Shown piece by piece: positions 36,459 through 45,376 of a DNA stretch of 64,000 nt (the stretch's first letter is position 1; every line of letters begins with the position of its first letter). The stretch is from Bradyrhizobium sp. CB1717. Lineage in GTDB: Bacteria; Pseudomonadota; Alphaproteobacteria; Rhizobiales; Xanthobacteraceae. The position numbers and the translations under genes are program-made. Where the stretch lies: contig NZ_CP121666.1 in assembly GCF_029714325.1 (NCBI RefSeq), forward strand, positions 4,588,001 through 4,652,000, read 5' to 3'. A model generated the notes under the pieces. It ran no database searches. It was not told the DNA's origin and saw nothing but the letters and a program-made list of their open reading frames with translations.

Positions 36459-38128
36459 TGGCGAGGCCCGACGAACTGGTGTTTGCGCCGCTCGGCGGCG
36501 TCGGCGAGATCGGCATGAACCTGTCGATCTACGGCCTCGGTAACCGCCACCAGCGTGCCTGGCTCGCGGTCGATCTCGGCGTCTCCTTCGGCGACGAGGA
36601 GCATCTGCCGGGCATCGACCTGATCATGCCCGACATCAGCTTCCTGGAGAAGGAACGCAAGAACCTGATGGGCCTCGTGCTGACGCACGCCCATGAGGAT
36701 CATTTCGGCGCCATCATCGATCTCTGGCCGAAGCTGAAATGCCCGATCTATGCGACCAAGTTCAGCGCGGCGCTGTTCGAGGCCAAATGCGCCGCCGAGC
36801 GCAATGCGCCCGAGATTCCAGTGACCGTGGTCCCGTCAGGCGGCCGCGTCGATATCGGCCCGTTCAACGTCGAGTTCATTCCCGTCGCGCACTCGATTCC
36901 CGAGGCGCATGCGCTGGCGATCCACACCGAAGCCGGCATCGTGCTGCACACCGGCGACTGGAAGATCGACCCGACGCCGACCTTGGGGGCGCCGACCGAC
37001 GAGAAGCGGCTGCGCGAGCTCGGCGAGGAGGGCGTGCTCGCCCTGATCGGCGATTCCACCAACGCTGTGCGCGACGGCCGCTCGCCCTCAGAGGCCGAGG
37101 TCGCCAAGACCATCATCGACCTCGTCAAATCGGCCAAGGGCCGCGTCGCGGTCACGACCTTTGCCTCCAACGTCGCCCGCGTCAAAGCCGTCGCAGACGC
37201 TGCCAAAGCTGCCGACCGCGAGGTTGTCGTGGTCGGCCGCGCCATGGAGCGCGTGGTCCAGGTCGCGCGCGAGACCGGTTATCTTGAGGGTGTGCAGAAT
37301 TTCCGCTCGCCCGAGGTCTACGGCCACCTGCCGCAGGACAAGGTGCTGGCGCTGTGCACCGGCAGCCAGGGCGAGCCGCGCGCCGCGCTGGCCCGCATCG
37401 CCAATGACGACCATCCCGAGATTACCCTGAACCGCGGCGACAGCGTCATCTTCTCCTCGCGCACCATCCCGGGCAACGAGAAGGCCGTCGGCTCGATCAT
37501 CAACAATCTGGTGCTCCAGGGCGTCGAGATCATCACCGACCGCGACGCGCTGGTCCACGTCTCCGGCCATCCGCGCCGCGACGAGCTGCGCGACCTGATC
37601 TCCTGGGTGAAGCCGCAGCTCCTGATCCCGGTCCACGGCGAAGCCCTGCATCTGCACGAGCATGCCAAGCTCGCGCGCGCCGCCGGCGTGCCGCGCGTGC
37701 TGGTCTGCCGCAACGGCGATCTCGTCAAGCTCGGCCCCGGCGATCCCGGCATCGTCGGCGAGGTGCCCTCGGGCCGGCTCTACAAGGACGGCACCATCCT
37801 GGAGGACTCAAAATCCCGTGCCGTGGTCGAGCGCCGCCGCATGGCCTTCTCCGGCTGCGCCTTCGTCGCCATCGCCTTGACCGCGCAGGGCGAGCTCGCC
37901 GACGAGCCCGAGGTCGATCTCGTCGGCATCCCCGAGAAGAACAGGGCCGGCGAGACCTTCGACGACCTGGTCTTCGATGCCGTGATGTCCACGATCGAGG
38001 GGTTGCCGCGGGCGCGCCGGCGGGATCCGGATGCGCTGGCCGAGTCGGTGCGACGCGCCGTCCGGGCCGTCATCAACGAACATTGGGGCAAAAAGCCCCC
38101 CTGTCTGGTACACGTCCTGAGGGTGTAG
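36458..38128 (+). CDS. rnj: Ribonuclease J (metallo-beta-lactamase, beta-CASP)
   Basis: A 556-aa exo/endoribonuclease that matures rRNA and degrades mRNA. The metallo-beta-lactamase motif is H77-x-H79-x-D81-H82 (THAHEDHFGA), with further metal ligands in FIPVAHSIPEAHAL and HTGDWKIDPTPT. The beta-CASP region contains CTGSQGEPRAALARI and SSRTIPGNE, and ligand His is in VHVSGHPRRDELRD. I use ATG 36458, overlapping birA by TGATG; a GTG one codon earlier is also in frame. The C-terminal domain is present. Confidence 0.95.
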   Translation: MARPDELVFAPLGGVGEIGMNLSIYGLGNRHQRAWLAVDLGVSFGDEEHLPGIDLIMPDISFLEKERKNLMGLVLTHAHEDHFGAIIDLWPKLKCPIYATKFSAALFEAKCAAERNAPEIPVTVVPSGGRVDIGPFNVEFIPVAHSIPEAHALAIHTEAGIVLHTGDWKIDPTPTLGAPTDEKRLRELGEEGVLALIGDSTNAVRDGRSPSEAEVAKTIIDLVKSAKGRVAVTTFASNVARVKAVADAAKAADREVVVVGRAMERVVQVARETGYLEGVQNFRSPEVYGHLPQDKVLALCTGSQGEPRAALARIANDDHPEITLNRGDSVIFSSRTIPGNEKAVGSIINNLVLQGVEIITDRDALVHVSGHPRRDELRDLISWVKPQLLIPVHGEALHLHEHAKLARAAGVPRVLVCRNGDLVKLGPGDPGIVGEVPSGRLYKDGTILEDSKSRAVVERRRMAFSGCAFVAIALTAQGELADEPEVDLVGIPEKNRAGETFDDLVFDAVMSTIEGLPRARRRDPDALAESVRRAVRAVINEHWGKKPPCLVHVLRV

Positions 38129-38170
38129 ACTGGGCGTGGTCTCCGGATCATGCGCTGAGGGAGAAGAAAC

Positions 38171-38575
38171 ATGCTGGGTCGCCTCAACCATGTCGCGATC
38201 GCGACCAAGGACGCCGTCAAGGCCGCAAAGATCTACGGTGCGGCATTCGGCGCCCAGATTTCCGAGGCCGTGCCGCTGCCCGAGCACGGCGTCACCACCG
38301 TGTTCGCGACACTGCCCAACACCAAGATCGAGTTCATCGAGCCGCTTGGAGAATCCTCGCCGATCGCAAAATTCCTCGAACGCAACGCCGACGGCGGTAT
38401 CCACCATGTCTGCTACGAGGTCGTCGACATCATCGTCTCGCGCGACACGCTGGTGAAGGAGGGCGCGCAGGTGCTCGGCGACGGCGTGCCGAAGATCGGC
38501 GCGCATGGGAAGCCGGTGCTGTTCCTGCACCCCAAGGATTTTTCCGGCGCCCTCGTCGAGATCGAGCAGGCATAA
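38171..38575 (+). CDS. mce: Methylmalonyl-CoA epimerase
   Basis: A 134-aa enzyme of the vicinal-oxygen-chelate fold that interconverts (S)- and (R)-methylmalonyl-CoA in propionate metabolism. The metal-binding His is in RLNHVAIATKD, the second in GGIHHVCYEV, and the Glu in ALVEIEQA, the usual His/His/Glu set. The length is normal. It follows rnj by 42 nt and precedes the DUF1467 gene by 9 nt, likely as one transcript. Confidence 0.93.
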   Translation: MLGRLNHVAIATKDAVKAAKIYGAAFGAQISEAVPLPEHGVTTVFATLPNTKIEFIEPLGESSPIAKFLERNADGGIHHVCYEVVDIIVSRDTLVKEGAQVLGDGVPKIGAHGKPVLFLHPKDFSGALVEIEQA

Positions 38576-38584
38576 GGCCGCCCC

Positions 38585-38860
38585 ATGGCCATCCAGATCT
38601 CGACCGCGCTTGCGATCTACTTCGTCATCTGGTGGATCGCGCTGTTCCTGACGCTGCCGTTCGGCGTGCGCAGCCAGCACGAGGACGGCGTCGGCGCCCC
38701 CGGCACCGACCCCGGCGCGCCGATCCTGACGCGGATGGGCCGCAAGCTGATCTGGACCACGATCATCTCGGCCGTCATCTACGGGCTCGGCATGGTGGCC
38801 TACCATGCCGGCTATCTCTCGATCGAACGCCTGTCGAAAATGATGGGCATGCCGTTTTAG
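38585..38860 (+). CDS. DUF1467 family small membrane protein
   Basis: A 91-aa protein with two TM helices (about residues 5-26 and 60-80) of the DUF1467 family, recognised by WWIALFLTLPFGVRSQHEDG and GTDPGAPILTRMGRKLIWTT. Its function is unknown. It is nearly always next to mce or birA/rnj in alphaproteobacteria; here it follows mce by 9 nt. Confidence 0.9.
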   Translation: MAIQISTALAIYFVIWWIALFLTLPFGVRSQHEDGVGAPGTDPGAPILTRMGRKLIWTTIISAVIYGLGMVAYHAGYLSIERLSKMMGMPF

Positions 38861-38890
38861 AGGTGTAAGGAACGAAGGATTTCAACCAAG

Positions 38891-38964
38891 CATTGCGAGC
38901 GCAGCGAAGCAATCCAGAGTCTTACCGCCGAGGGATTCTGGATTGCTTCGCTGCGCTCGCAATG
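38891..38964. repeat. Palindromic repeat, 28-bp perfect arms (copy 1)
   Basis: The arm CATTGCGAGCGCAGCGAAGC... (28 nt) is repeated in perfect inversion after an 18-nt spacer, forming one long hairpin between the DUF1467 gene and the next small gene. A second copy lies at 40705-40789 with the same arm sequence. The form is that of the short dispersed palindromes common in Bradyrhizobium. It may act as a transcript 3' end or a REP-type element. Confidence 0.85.
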
Positions 38965-38997
38965 ACGGCGGAGATAGTTCGTATATTGGGGGCACAA

Positions 38998-39345
38998 ATG
39001 ACTTTTCAGAGGATCGTCGTCGCGCTTCTGGTGCTGATTGTCGCGGGGCTCAGTGCCATCGGCTATTTTGAATGGAAGATCGCCGTTCAGGCCCGGACGC
39101 TGAAGGCGTTCGTCGAGGGCTATGTCTTCAACGAGGCGGTGATGGCCTGCGAGCAGGCCAAGAGCTCGACGCCCTTCAAGTGGAACGGCGGCAAGAGCAC
39201 CTCGGTGATCGGCCTGAACTCGGTCAAGCCGGACAAATACAACGTCGTCGCCAGCTATACGCTGGTGGCGGACAGCGTCTATTGCGACTACGATCCGATC
39301 AAAAGAAAGGCCGAGATCGGCTCGAGCTTCCTGGAGCGGGAGTAA
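38998..39345 (+). CDS. Small exported or single-TM protein
   Basis: A 115-aa protein of unknown function. ATG 38998 (MTFQRIVVALLVLIVAGLSAIG) starts a clear N-terminal helix (residues 5-22); the open frame extends upstream but that part lies in the palindromic repeat. The rest is soluble and small-domain-like (TLKAFVEGYVFNEAVMACEQAKSS..., then VVASYTLVADSVYCDYDPIKRKAE) with two Cys. No motif identifies it. Confidence 0.75.
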   Translation: MTFQRIVVALLVLIVAGLSAIGYFEWKIAVQARTLKAFVEGYVFNEAVMACEQAKSSTPFKWNGGKSTSVIGLNSVKPDKYNVVASYTLVADSVYCDYDPIKRKAEIGSSFLERE

Positions 39346-39378
39346 CGATCCGGCCCATATTCATGGGGTGGGATCGTC

Positions 39379-40668
39379 ATGACCGGGGACCGGGCAGGGG
39401 ATTATCGGATTCTGCATGAGGCGGCCTTGCGGGACTATCTCGCGGGCCTTCCGGACCTCGAGGCGCTGCTCGGCGGAGATCCGGCGGCCTGGGAGATCAC
39501 CGAGGTCGGCGACGGCAATCTCAACCTCGTCTTCATCGTCAAGGGCGCAAGCGGCGGCATCGCGGTGAAACAGGCGCTGCCTTACGTCCGCCTCGTCGGC
39601 GAAAGCTGGCCGCTGCCGCTGTCACGGGCCCATTACGAATATCTCGCTCTGTCCCGGCAGGCCGAGCTCGCACCCGGCCTCGTGCCGGCCCTGCTGCATC
39701 ACAACGAAAAGCTGGCGCTGACGGTGATGGAGCTGCTCGAGCCCCACATCATCATGCGCAAGGGGCTGGTTGCGGGAACGCGCTACCCGCGCTTCACGGA
39801 CGACATCACCACCTTCATGGCGCGGACGCTGTTCTTCACCTCCGACCTCGCGCGCACGGCCGCCGAGAAGAAAGAGGGCATCGCCGCTTTCGCCGGCAAC
39901 CACGCGCTCTGCAAGATCACCGAAGACCTGATCTTCACCGATCCCTACCGCATCGCCGAACAGAACCGCTGGACCGCGCCATATCTCGACGGCCTCGCCG
40001 CCGATTTGCGCGACGATCTGGAGCTGCATGTCGCGATCTCCCGGCTGAAGCTGAAATTCATGGCGAGCCCCGAGGCGCTGCTGCACGGCGACCTCCACAC
40101 CGGCTCGATCATGGTGACGGACAGCCAGACGCGGGTGATCGACCCTGAATTTGCGTTCTACGGCCCGATGGGTTTCGACGTCGGCGCGGTGCTGGCCAAT
40201 CTGCTGATGGCCTATTTCGCCTCCGCCGGTCACGAGCGCGCGCCGGGCGAACGGGCCGTGTTCGAGGCCTGGGTGCTGGAGGCGGTCGAAAAGGTCTGGA
40301 CCGTGTTCGCCGGCAAATTCCTCGACCTCTGGCGCGCCGGCGCGGTCGGTGACGCCTATCCGATCTCGCTCTTTCCCGGCGAGAAGGGCGCCGCGCGGCT
40401 GGAGGCCGAGCGGCAGGCCTACATGCAGCGCCTGTTCACTGATGCGGTCGGCTTCGCCGCAGCCAAGACCATCCGCCGCATCTTCGGTCTCGCCCACAAC
40501 ATCGATTTCGAGCTGATCGAGGACCCCAGGCAGCGGGCGACCACCGAAGCCCGCGCCGTGCGGCTGGCGCGCGCGATGATGGTGGAGACGGGGGCGTTTC
40601 GGACGATCGCCGACGTGACAGGCGCCGCGCGAAAACTGCGGGACTGGATGCCGGAGCTGTCCGGCTGA
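39379..40668 (+). CDS. mtnK: S-methyl-5-thioribose kinase (MtnK-like)
   Basis: A 429-aa APH-fold kinase of the methionine-salvage pathway, phosphorylating methylthioribose at O1. Motifs are EVGDGNLNLVFIVKG (P-loop-like GDGNLNxVF, diagnostic for MtnK), VKQALPYVRLVGESWPL, the catalytic LLHGDLHTGSIMVT and the metal site VIDPEFAFYGPMGFD. The length equals MtnK. No mtnA is adjacent here, so the pathway is spread. The gene lies 34 nt after the 39345 stop. Confidence 0.85.
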   Translation: MTGDRAGDYRILHEAALRDYLAGLPDLEALLGGDPAAWEITEVGDGNLNLVFIVKGASGGIAVKQALPYVRLVGESWPLPLSRAHYEYLALSRQAELAPGLVPALLHHNEKLALTVMELLEPHIIMRKGLVAGTRYPRFTDDITTFMARTLFFTSDLARTAAEKKEGIAAFAGNHALCKITEDLIFTDPYRIAEQNRWTAPYLDGLAADLRDDLELHVAISRLKLKFMASPEALLHGDLHTGSIMVTDSQTRVIDPEFAFYGPMGFDVGAVLANLLMAYFASAGHERAPGERAVFEAWVLEAVEKVWTVFAGKFLDLWRAGAVGDAYPISLFPGEKGAARLEAERQAYMQRLFTDAVGFAAAKTIRRIFGLAHNIDFELIEDPRQRATTEARAVRLARAMMVETGAFRTIADVTGAARKLRDWMPELSG

Positions 40669-40704
40669 CAGAGCTTTGTGGCAAGGAGCGTGCCGCCACA
40701 CTCC

Positions 40705-40789
40705 GTCATTGCGAGCGCAGCGAAGCAATCCAGAGTCCCTCTCCGGAAAGACTCTGGATTGCTTCGTCGCAAGGGCTCCTCGCAATGAC
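40705..40789. repeat. Palindromic repeat, imperfect arms (copy 2)
   Basis: GTCATTGCGAGCGCAGCGAA... is followed by an inverted arm that matches over GACTCTGGATTGCTTCG, then diverges and ends CTCGCAATGAC. It shares its arm with the copy at 38891-38964. It lies between the convergent mtnK and the 40813-41688 gene, where it could terminate both. Confidence 0.8.
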
Positions 40790-40812
40790 GAGGCGAGAGA
40801 TTGTCGCGCGCC

Positions 40813-41688
40813 TCAATAAAGCCGCATCGGCACCAGGGCGCCGTCTTTGCTGGCCAGCAGACCCCGGGTCTCGTTGGCCGCGATCTCGAACTCCCGGCTC
40901 TCTGCCGCACCGCCGTCGACCTTGAGGGTGACCTTGTACCTGCCGGGCGGCAGATCGATCTTCTGGCTGTCCGGTATTTCGGCTGCGGCGGAGTCGGAGT
41001 CCGCCAGGTTCTCGCCGGCGTGCGCCGGTAGCTTGATGATCTGGTCGGCGACGGTGATGACCGCCGCCGCGTCCGATGTGTTGCCGAGCATCAGTTTTGC
41101 CTGCCCCGGCCTCGGCAGGAGGCCGGCATTCGCGATACCCGGCCTGCGCAGCGAAAGTTCGGCGATCGTCCTGTCGTCCTGACGGGAAAGCCGGAGCAGG
41201 ATCGGTCCACGGGGGGTCGTGAAGGTGATCACGGCGCGGTCCGGTTCGAGCACCGTCTCGATCCAGCCACGCTTGCCGAGCTCGGTGCGATAGAAACCGA
41301 GCACCGCCGCGAGATCGCGCGGGGTCTCGGCGTAGACCGAGGTGATGAACGGCGAATTCTTCGCCGTCGCGATGCTCCAGCTCTCTGGCAGTGGCAGACC
41401 GGTGCCTTGGGAAACTCTGGCTTGGAAACCCGCACCTGCGCCCCGTGCGACCGCTCCGACGGGGATGCTGAGCAGTCGTTCGACGAAATTATCCGGAGTG
41501 TCATGGCCCCGGACCGCCCACCACGTTTCGTCAAGATAGTCGTTCACGCCGGTGGTGCGACTCCAGCTGAAGCGGATGCTGTCCGCCTCGCTGGTCCGGC
41601 CGAGGCTGGCCGCGACCGGGCTTGCCAGCACGGCCGTGGCGGCGACCAGACCGCCGATAAGCAAGGCACCCAGCGTTCGGCTTTTCAT
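40813..41688 (-). CDS. Exported protein of unknown function
   Basis: A 291-aa protein. I start it at ATG 41688 (MKSRTLGALLIGGLVAATAVLASPVAA), which begins a clear signal peptide; the longer frame to 42081 would overlap the divergent ABC gene. The first domain (residues ~30-170) contains DYLDETWWAVRGHDTPDNFVERLLS and FYRTELGKRGWIETVLEPDRAV. The C-terminal part is beta-rich (LPPGRYKVTLKVDGGAAESREFEI), like a carbohydrate- or ligand-binding sandwich. No family is recognised. It is divergent from the oligopeptide importer operon. Confidence 0.75.
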   Translation of the reverse strand: MKSRTLGALLIGGLVAATAVLASPVAASLGRTSEADSIRFSWSRTTGVNDYLDETWWAVRGHDTPDNFVERLLSIPVGAVARGAGAGFQARVSQGTGLPLPESWSIATAKNSPFITSVYAETPRDLAAVLGFYRTELGKRGWIETVLEPDRAVITFTTPRGPILLRLSRQDDRTIAELSLRRPGIANAGLLPRPGQAKLMLGNTSDAAAVITVADQIIKLPAHAGENLADSDSAAAEIPDSQKIDLPPGRYKVTLKVDGGAAESREFEIAANETRGLLASKDGALVPMRLY

Positions 41689-41989
41689 AATTCGGATTCC
41701 CGTCTCGACGAAATCGCTGGGCGGAAGGCCCTTGTCCTGATCTTGGTCGCAACGATCGCGCGGGACGTTCACTGCCCACAGATCGTTGTTTCCGCTCCCG
41801 ATTCCCACCGGGTTGAGGGATTTCGCCGCAGTGCACGATCTCATCCTGATGGTTTGCCCCTCGGGCGGGCGTTTCGAGGGATGCACTGCAAGGAACTGCG
41901 GCATCCGCGACGAAAAGAGGTGCTTGCACTCGACGTGCCGCGAGTGGTCAACTCCGTGACTGGAATATGCCTGCATTGCCGGAGGGGAC
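41689..41989. other. Divergent intergenic region, 301 bp
   Basis: This lies between the unknown exported-protein gene and the peptide-importer operon. It must hold promoters for both strands. I see no gene, RNA or strong hairpin in it. Confidence 0.4.
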
Positions 41990-43579
41990 ATGATGTTCAG
42001 GATTGTGGCGATCGTCGCTGGGTTGGGACTGGCGCTCGCCGGATCGGTGGAGGCCCAGACGCCGCGCAAGGGCGGAACCATCCGGATGACGGCGCCCTAT
42101 GGTTCGAGCTTCACCAGCCTCGACATTCACACCACGCAGCGCGCCCAGGACGAGATCTACGCCAAGGCGCTGCACCGCTCGCTCTACATCTGGGATTCCG
42201 CGGAAGGCAAGCCGGTTCCGGAGCTTGCCAAGGAGGTCGTCGTCTCGGGTGGAGGTCTCGTTTACACCTTCAAGCTGCGCGACGACGCCTATTTCCACAA
42301 TGGCCGCAAGATGACCGCCGACGACGTCATCTGGTCCTACAACCGCATCATGGACGGCACCAAGGCCTATCCCGGCGCGCGCTTCGTCCGCGTGATCGAG
42401 GGCGCGGCCGCGGTCGAGAAGGGCCAGGCCAAGGAGATTTCCGGCCTGAAGAAGATCGACGACTTCACCCTCGAGATGAAGCTGACCGAGAAGGTCGATC
42501 CGGGCTTCTACTTCTTCACCGCGCTGACCTCGATCTATCCCGCCGACGAAGCCGCCAAGGAGAGCTTCATCCAGAAGCCGATCGGTCTCGGTCCGTTCAA
42601 ATTCGTCGAGCACGTGCCGGGATCGCGCATCGTCCTGGAGCGCTCTGACCGGTTCTACAAGCCCGGCAAGCCCTACGCCGACAAGATCATCGTCTCGGTC
42701 ATGGGCGAGGCCGCGGCCCGCGATGTCGCCTTCCGCAACAAGGAGGTCGACACCTCGGTGCTGGGACCTGCGCAGTATGTCGCCTATCAGTCCGATGCCG
42801 ACCTCAAGGGCACCATCGTCGAGGTCGCCGAGGTCTTCACGCGCTACATGGGGATGAACACCGCCTTCAAGCCGTTCGCCGACAAGCGCGTCCGGCAGGC
42901 GATCAACTATGCGATCGACACCGACCTGATCATCAACAAGCTGGTCAAGGGCAAGGCCTATCGCGCTACCAGCTGGCTGCCGCTGACTTCGCCGCTCTAC
43001 GACAAGACCATGAAGCCTTACGCCTACGATCCCGCCAAGGCCAAGCAACTGCTGACGGAGGCGGGCTATCCCAACGGCTTCGAATTCGAATGGACTACCA
43101 GCCAGAATGAAAGCTGGGGCCTGCCGATCGTCACGGCCGTCATCCCGATGCTGGACAAGGTCGGCATCAAGGCCAAGGTCAAGCAGGTCGAGACCGCGGT
43201 GCTGGCTGAGGTGGTCCGCAGCGGCGACTATCAGGCCTTCATCTATTCCCAGGCGACCGGCCCGGATCCCCAGGCCGCGCTGAAATGCTTCCACTCGGCA
43301 ACGCCGCAATCGGCCTGCAACTACATGAATTTCAAGAATGCCGATTTCGACAAGCTGGTCGACGAGGCCGGGCAGGCGGACGATCCCGCCAAGCGCGGCC
43401 AGCTGCTGCAGAAGGCCAACGCGCTGCTCTATGACGAGGCGCCGGTCTGGTTCTTCAACTACAACAAGGCGGTCATGGCGGTGCAGCCCTGGCTCAAGGG
43501 AGTTCAGTTGAACGCGACGGAGCTGACCCACCAGAACGTCGAGGACCTCTGGGTCGACGAGACCTCGCCCGCGAAGTGA
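41990..43579 (+). CDS. Dipeptide/oligopeptide ABC transporter, substrate-binding protein
   Basis: A 529-aa periplasmic protein of the SBP family 5 (DppA/OppA type). The signal peptide is residues ~2-20 (FRIVAIVAGLGLALAGSVEA), followed by QTPRKGGTIRMTAPYG. The family core is visible in YTFKLRDDAYFHNGRKMTADDVIWSYNRIMD and RYMGMNTAFKPFADKRVRQAINYAID. It opens a five-gene importer operon. Substrate could be peptides, nickel or an opine-like compound; motif evidence gives the family only. Confidence 0.9.
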   Translation: MMFRIVAIVAGLGLALAGSVEAQTPRKGGTIRMTAPYGSSFTSLDIHTTQRAQDEIYAKALHRSLYIWDSAEGKPVPELAKEVVVSGGGLVYTFKLRDDAYFHNGRKMTADDVIWSYNRIMDGTKAYPGARFVRVIEGAAAVEKGQAKEISGLKKIDDFTLEMKLTEKVDPGFYFFTALTSIYPADEAAKESFIQKPIGLGPFKFVEHVPGSRIVLERSDRFYKPGKPYADKIIVSVMGEAAARDVAFRNKEVDTSVLGPAQYVAYQSDADLKGTIVEVAEVFTRYMGMNTAFKPFADKRVRQAINYAIDTDLIINKLVKGKAYRATSWLPLTSPLYDKTMKPYAYDPAKAKQLLTEAGYPNGFEFEWTTSQNESWGLPIVTAVIPMLDKVGIKAKVKQVETAVLAEVVRSGDYQAFIYSQATGPDPQAALKCFHSATPQSACNYMNFKNADFDKLVDEAGQADDPAKRGQLLQKANALLYDEAPVWFFNYNKAVMAVQPWLKGVQLNATELTHQNVEDLWVDETSPAK

Positions 43580-43634
43580 CACGCGCGCTCCCGCCTAGTG
43601 CCACAGGCGAGGGAGGGAGCGGGGAAAAGTTGAG

Positions 43635-44558
43635 ATGCTCGCGTTTCTGATCCGTCGCCTCCTGCAGACCATTCCGACCGTGCTCGCGGTGGTGCTGCTG
43701 GTCTTCGTGCTGTTCAGCGTCGTTCCCGGCAGCATCGTCTCGACCATGAGCGACGACAGCGATCCGCAGGTCGAGCTGCGCATGAAGAAGCAGCTCGGCC
43801 TCGACCAGCCCGTCTATGCGCGTTTCGGCGCCTATGTCGCGAGGCTCGCGACCGGTGATCTCGGGGCATCGTTCCGGACGCGCGAGCCGGTGACGACCAT
43901 GATCGCCAAGCGGGCATGGCCGACCCTGCAACTGATCTTCGCATCCATGGCCTTTGCGGTTCTGCTTGGCGTGCCGCTCGGCTTCGTCGCGGCTTTGAGG
44001 CCAGGCAGCCTCGTCGACACCGTCTCGATGGTTCTGGCGGTGTCCGGCCTGTCACTGGCCAAATTCTGGCTCGGACTGCTTTTGATGTACCTGTTCGCGC
44101 TGAAGCTCGGCTGGCTGCCGAGTTTCGGCTATGGCGATGGTGGCCTCAAATATCTGATCCTGCCGGCCGTGACGCTCGGCGTGTCGCCGATGGCGCTGCT
44201 GGCCCGAACGACCCGCGCGGCGGTGCTGGAAATCATGACCGCCGACTTCGTCCGCACGGCGCGCTCGAAGGGCATGAGCGAGACCCGCGTCGTGAAGTGG
44301 CACGTCATGCGCAACGCGCTCGTCCTCATTCTCACGACCATGGGCCTGCAGTTCGGCGCGCTGATGGGGCAGGCGGTCGTCGTCGAGAAACTGTTCTCCT
44401 GGCCGGGCATCGGCTCGCTGCTCGTGGACAGCGTCCTGCAGCGCGACATTCCCGCCGTCCAGGGCTCCATTCTCGTGGTGGTGCTGTTCTTTCTCGCGAT
44501 CAATCTGCTGATCGACGTGCTCTACGGCGTGATCGATCCCAGGATCAGATACGCATGA
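43635..44558 (+). CDS. Dipeptide/oligopeptide ABC transporter permease (DppB type)
   Basis: A 307-aa inner-membrane permease with six TM helices. The N-terminus MLAFLIRRLLQTIPTVLAVVLLVFVLFSVVPGS and the loop KKQLGLDQPVYARFGAYVARLATGDLGASF are typical of DppB. The cytoplasmic EAA loop is visible as DFVRTARSKGMSETRVVKWHVMRNAL, which contacts the ATPases. The stop overlaps the next permease by ATGA. Confidence 0.92.
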   Translation: MLAFLIRRLLQTIPTVLAVVLLVFVLFSVVPGSIVSTMSDDSDPQVELRMKKQLGLDQPVYARFGAYVARLATGDLGASFRTREPVTTMIAKRAWPTLQLIFASMAFAVLLGVPLGFVAALRPGSLVDTVSMVLAVSGLSLAKFWLGLLLMYLFALKLGWLPSFGYGDGGLKYLILPAVTLGVSPMALLARTTRAAVLEIMTADFVRTARSKGMSETRVVKWHVMRNALVLILTTMGLQFGALMGQAVVVEKLFSWPGIGSLLVDSVLQRDIPAVQGSILVVVLFFLAINLLIDVLYGVIDPRIRYA

Positions 44559-45376
44559 AGCTCCGCGCCAATCTCGTCATCGGCGGATCGTTGTTCGCGC
44601 TCGCGATCATCGTCGGCCTGCTCGCGCCCTGGCTGGCGCACACCGACCCCGTCATGGACGCCAATCTGATGAATGCGGAGGAGCCCCCGAGCTGGACCTG
44701 GTGGTTCGGCACCGACGGGCAGGGCCGCGACATCTATTCCCGCGTCCTCTACGGCGCACGTGTGTCGCTGACGGTCGGCATCGTCTCCCAGCTCATCAAC
44801 AGCGTCATCGGCGTGGCGCTGGGGCTGAGCGCCGGCTATTTTGGCGGCTGGTGGGACGATGTCGTCAACGCCCTGACCAATCTGATGCTCGCGATCCCCT
44901 CGCTGATCTTCGCGCTCGCCATCATGGCGGTGCTCGGCCCGGGCCTGACAAGCCTGCTGATCGCACTCGGGCTGACCAACTGGTCCTTCACCTGCCGCCT
45001 CGCACGCGCCTCGGCGCTGTCGCTGCGGAACCAGGGCTATGTCCAGGCGGCGACCGTGCTCGGCTACGGCGATCTGCGCATCATGATCACGCAGCTGTTG
45101 CCGAACATGCTGGGACCCATCGTCGTCATCGGTACGCTGGGCATGGGCAGCGCGGTCCTCTCCGAAGCCGCATTGTCGTTCCTCGGTCTCGGCGTCCGTC
45201 CGCCCTTTCCGAGCTGGGGCAGCATGCTCTCGGAGGCCCGCGACCAGATCACCACCGCGCCGTGGCTCTCGCTGTTTCCGGGCCTTGCCATCTTCCTGAC
45301 GGTGCTCGGCCTCAATTTGCTCGGCGATGGCCTGCGCGACATTCTCGATCCTCACTCGCGGAGCCGGCGGACATGA
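44555..45376 (+). CDS. Dipeptide/oligopeptide ABC transporter permease (DppC type)
   Basis: A 273-aa permease with six TM helices. I start it at ATG 44555 (MKLRANLVIGGSLFALAI), overlapping dppB by ATGA. The DppC phrase WWFGTDGQGRDIYSRVLYGARVSL follows the first helix; the EAA loop is QGYVQAATVLGYGDLRIMITQLLPN, and PPFPSWGSMLSEARDQI is near the C-terminus. Its stop overlaps the first ATPase by ATGA. Confidence 0.92.
   Translation: MKLRANLVIGGSLFALAIIVGLLAPWLAHTDPVMDANLMNAEEPPSWTWWFGTDGQGRDIYSRVLYGARVSLTVGIVSQLINSVIGVALGLSAGYFGGWWDDVVNALTNLMLAIPSLIFALAIMAVLGPGLTSLLIALGLTNWSFTCRLARASALSLRNQGYVQAATVLGYGDLRIMITQLLPNMLGPIVVIGTLGMGSAVLSEAALSFLGLGVRPPFPSWGSMLSEARDQITTAPWLSLFPGLAIFLTVLGLNLLGDGLRDILDPHSRSRRT

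Noticed and set aside
41689..42081. A longer N-terminus for the 40813-41688 protein
   Set aside because: It would overlap the start of the divergent peptide-binding-protein gene and place the signal peptide internally.
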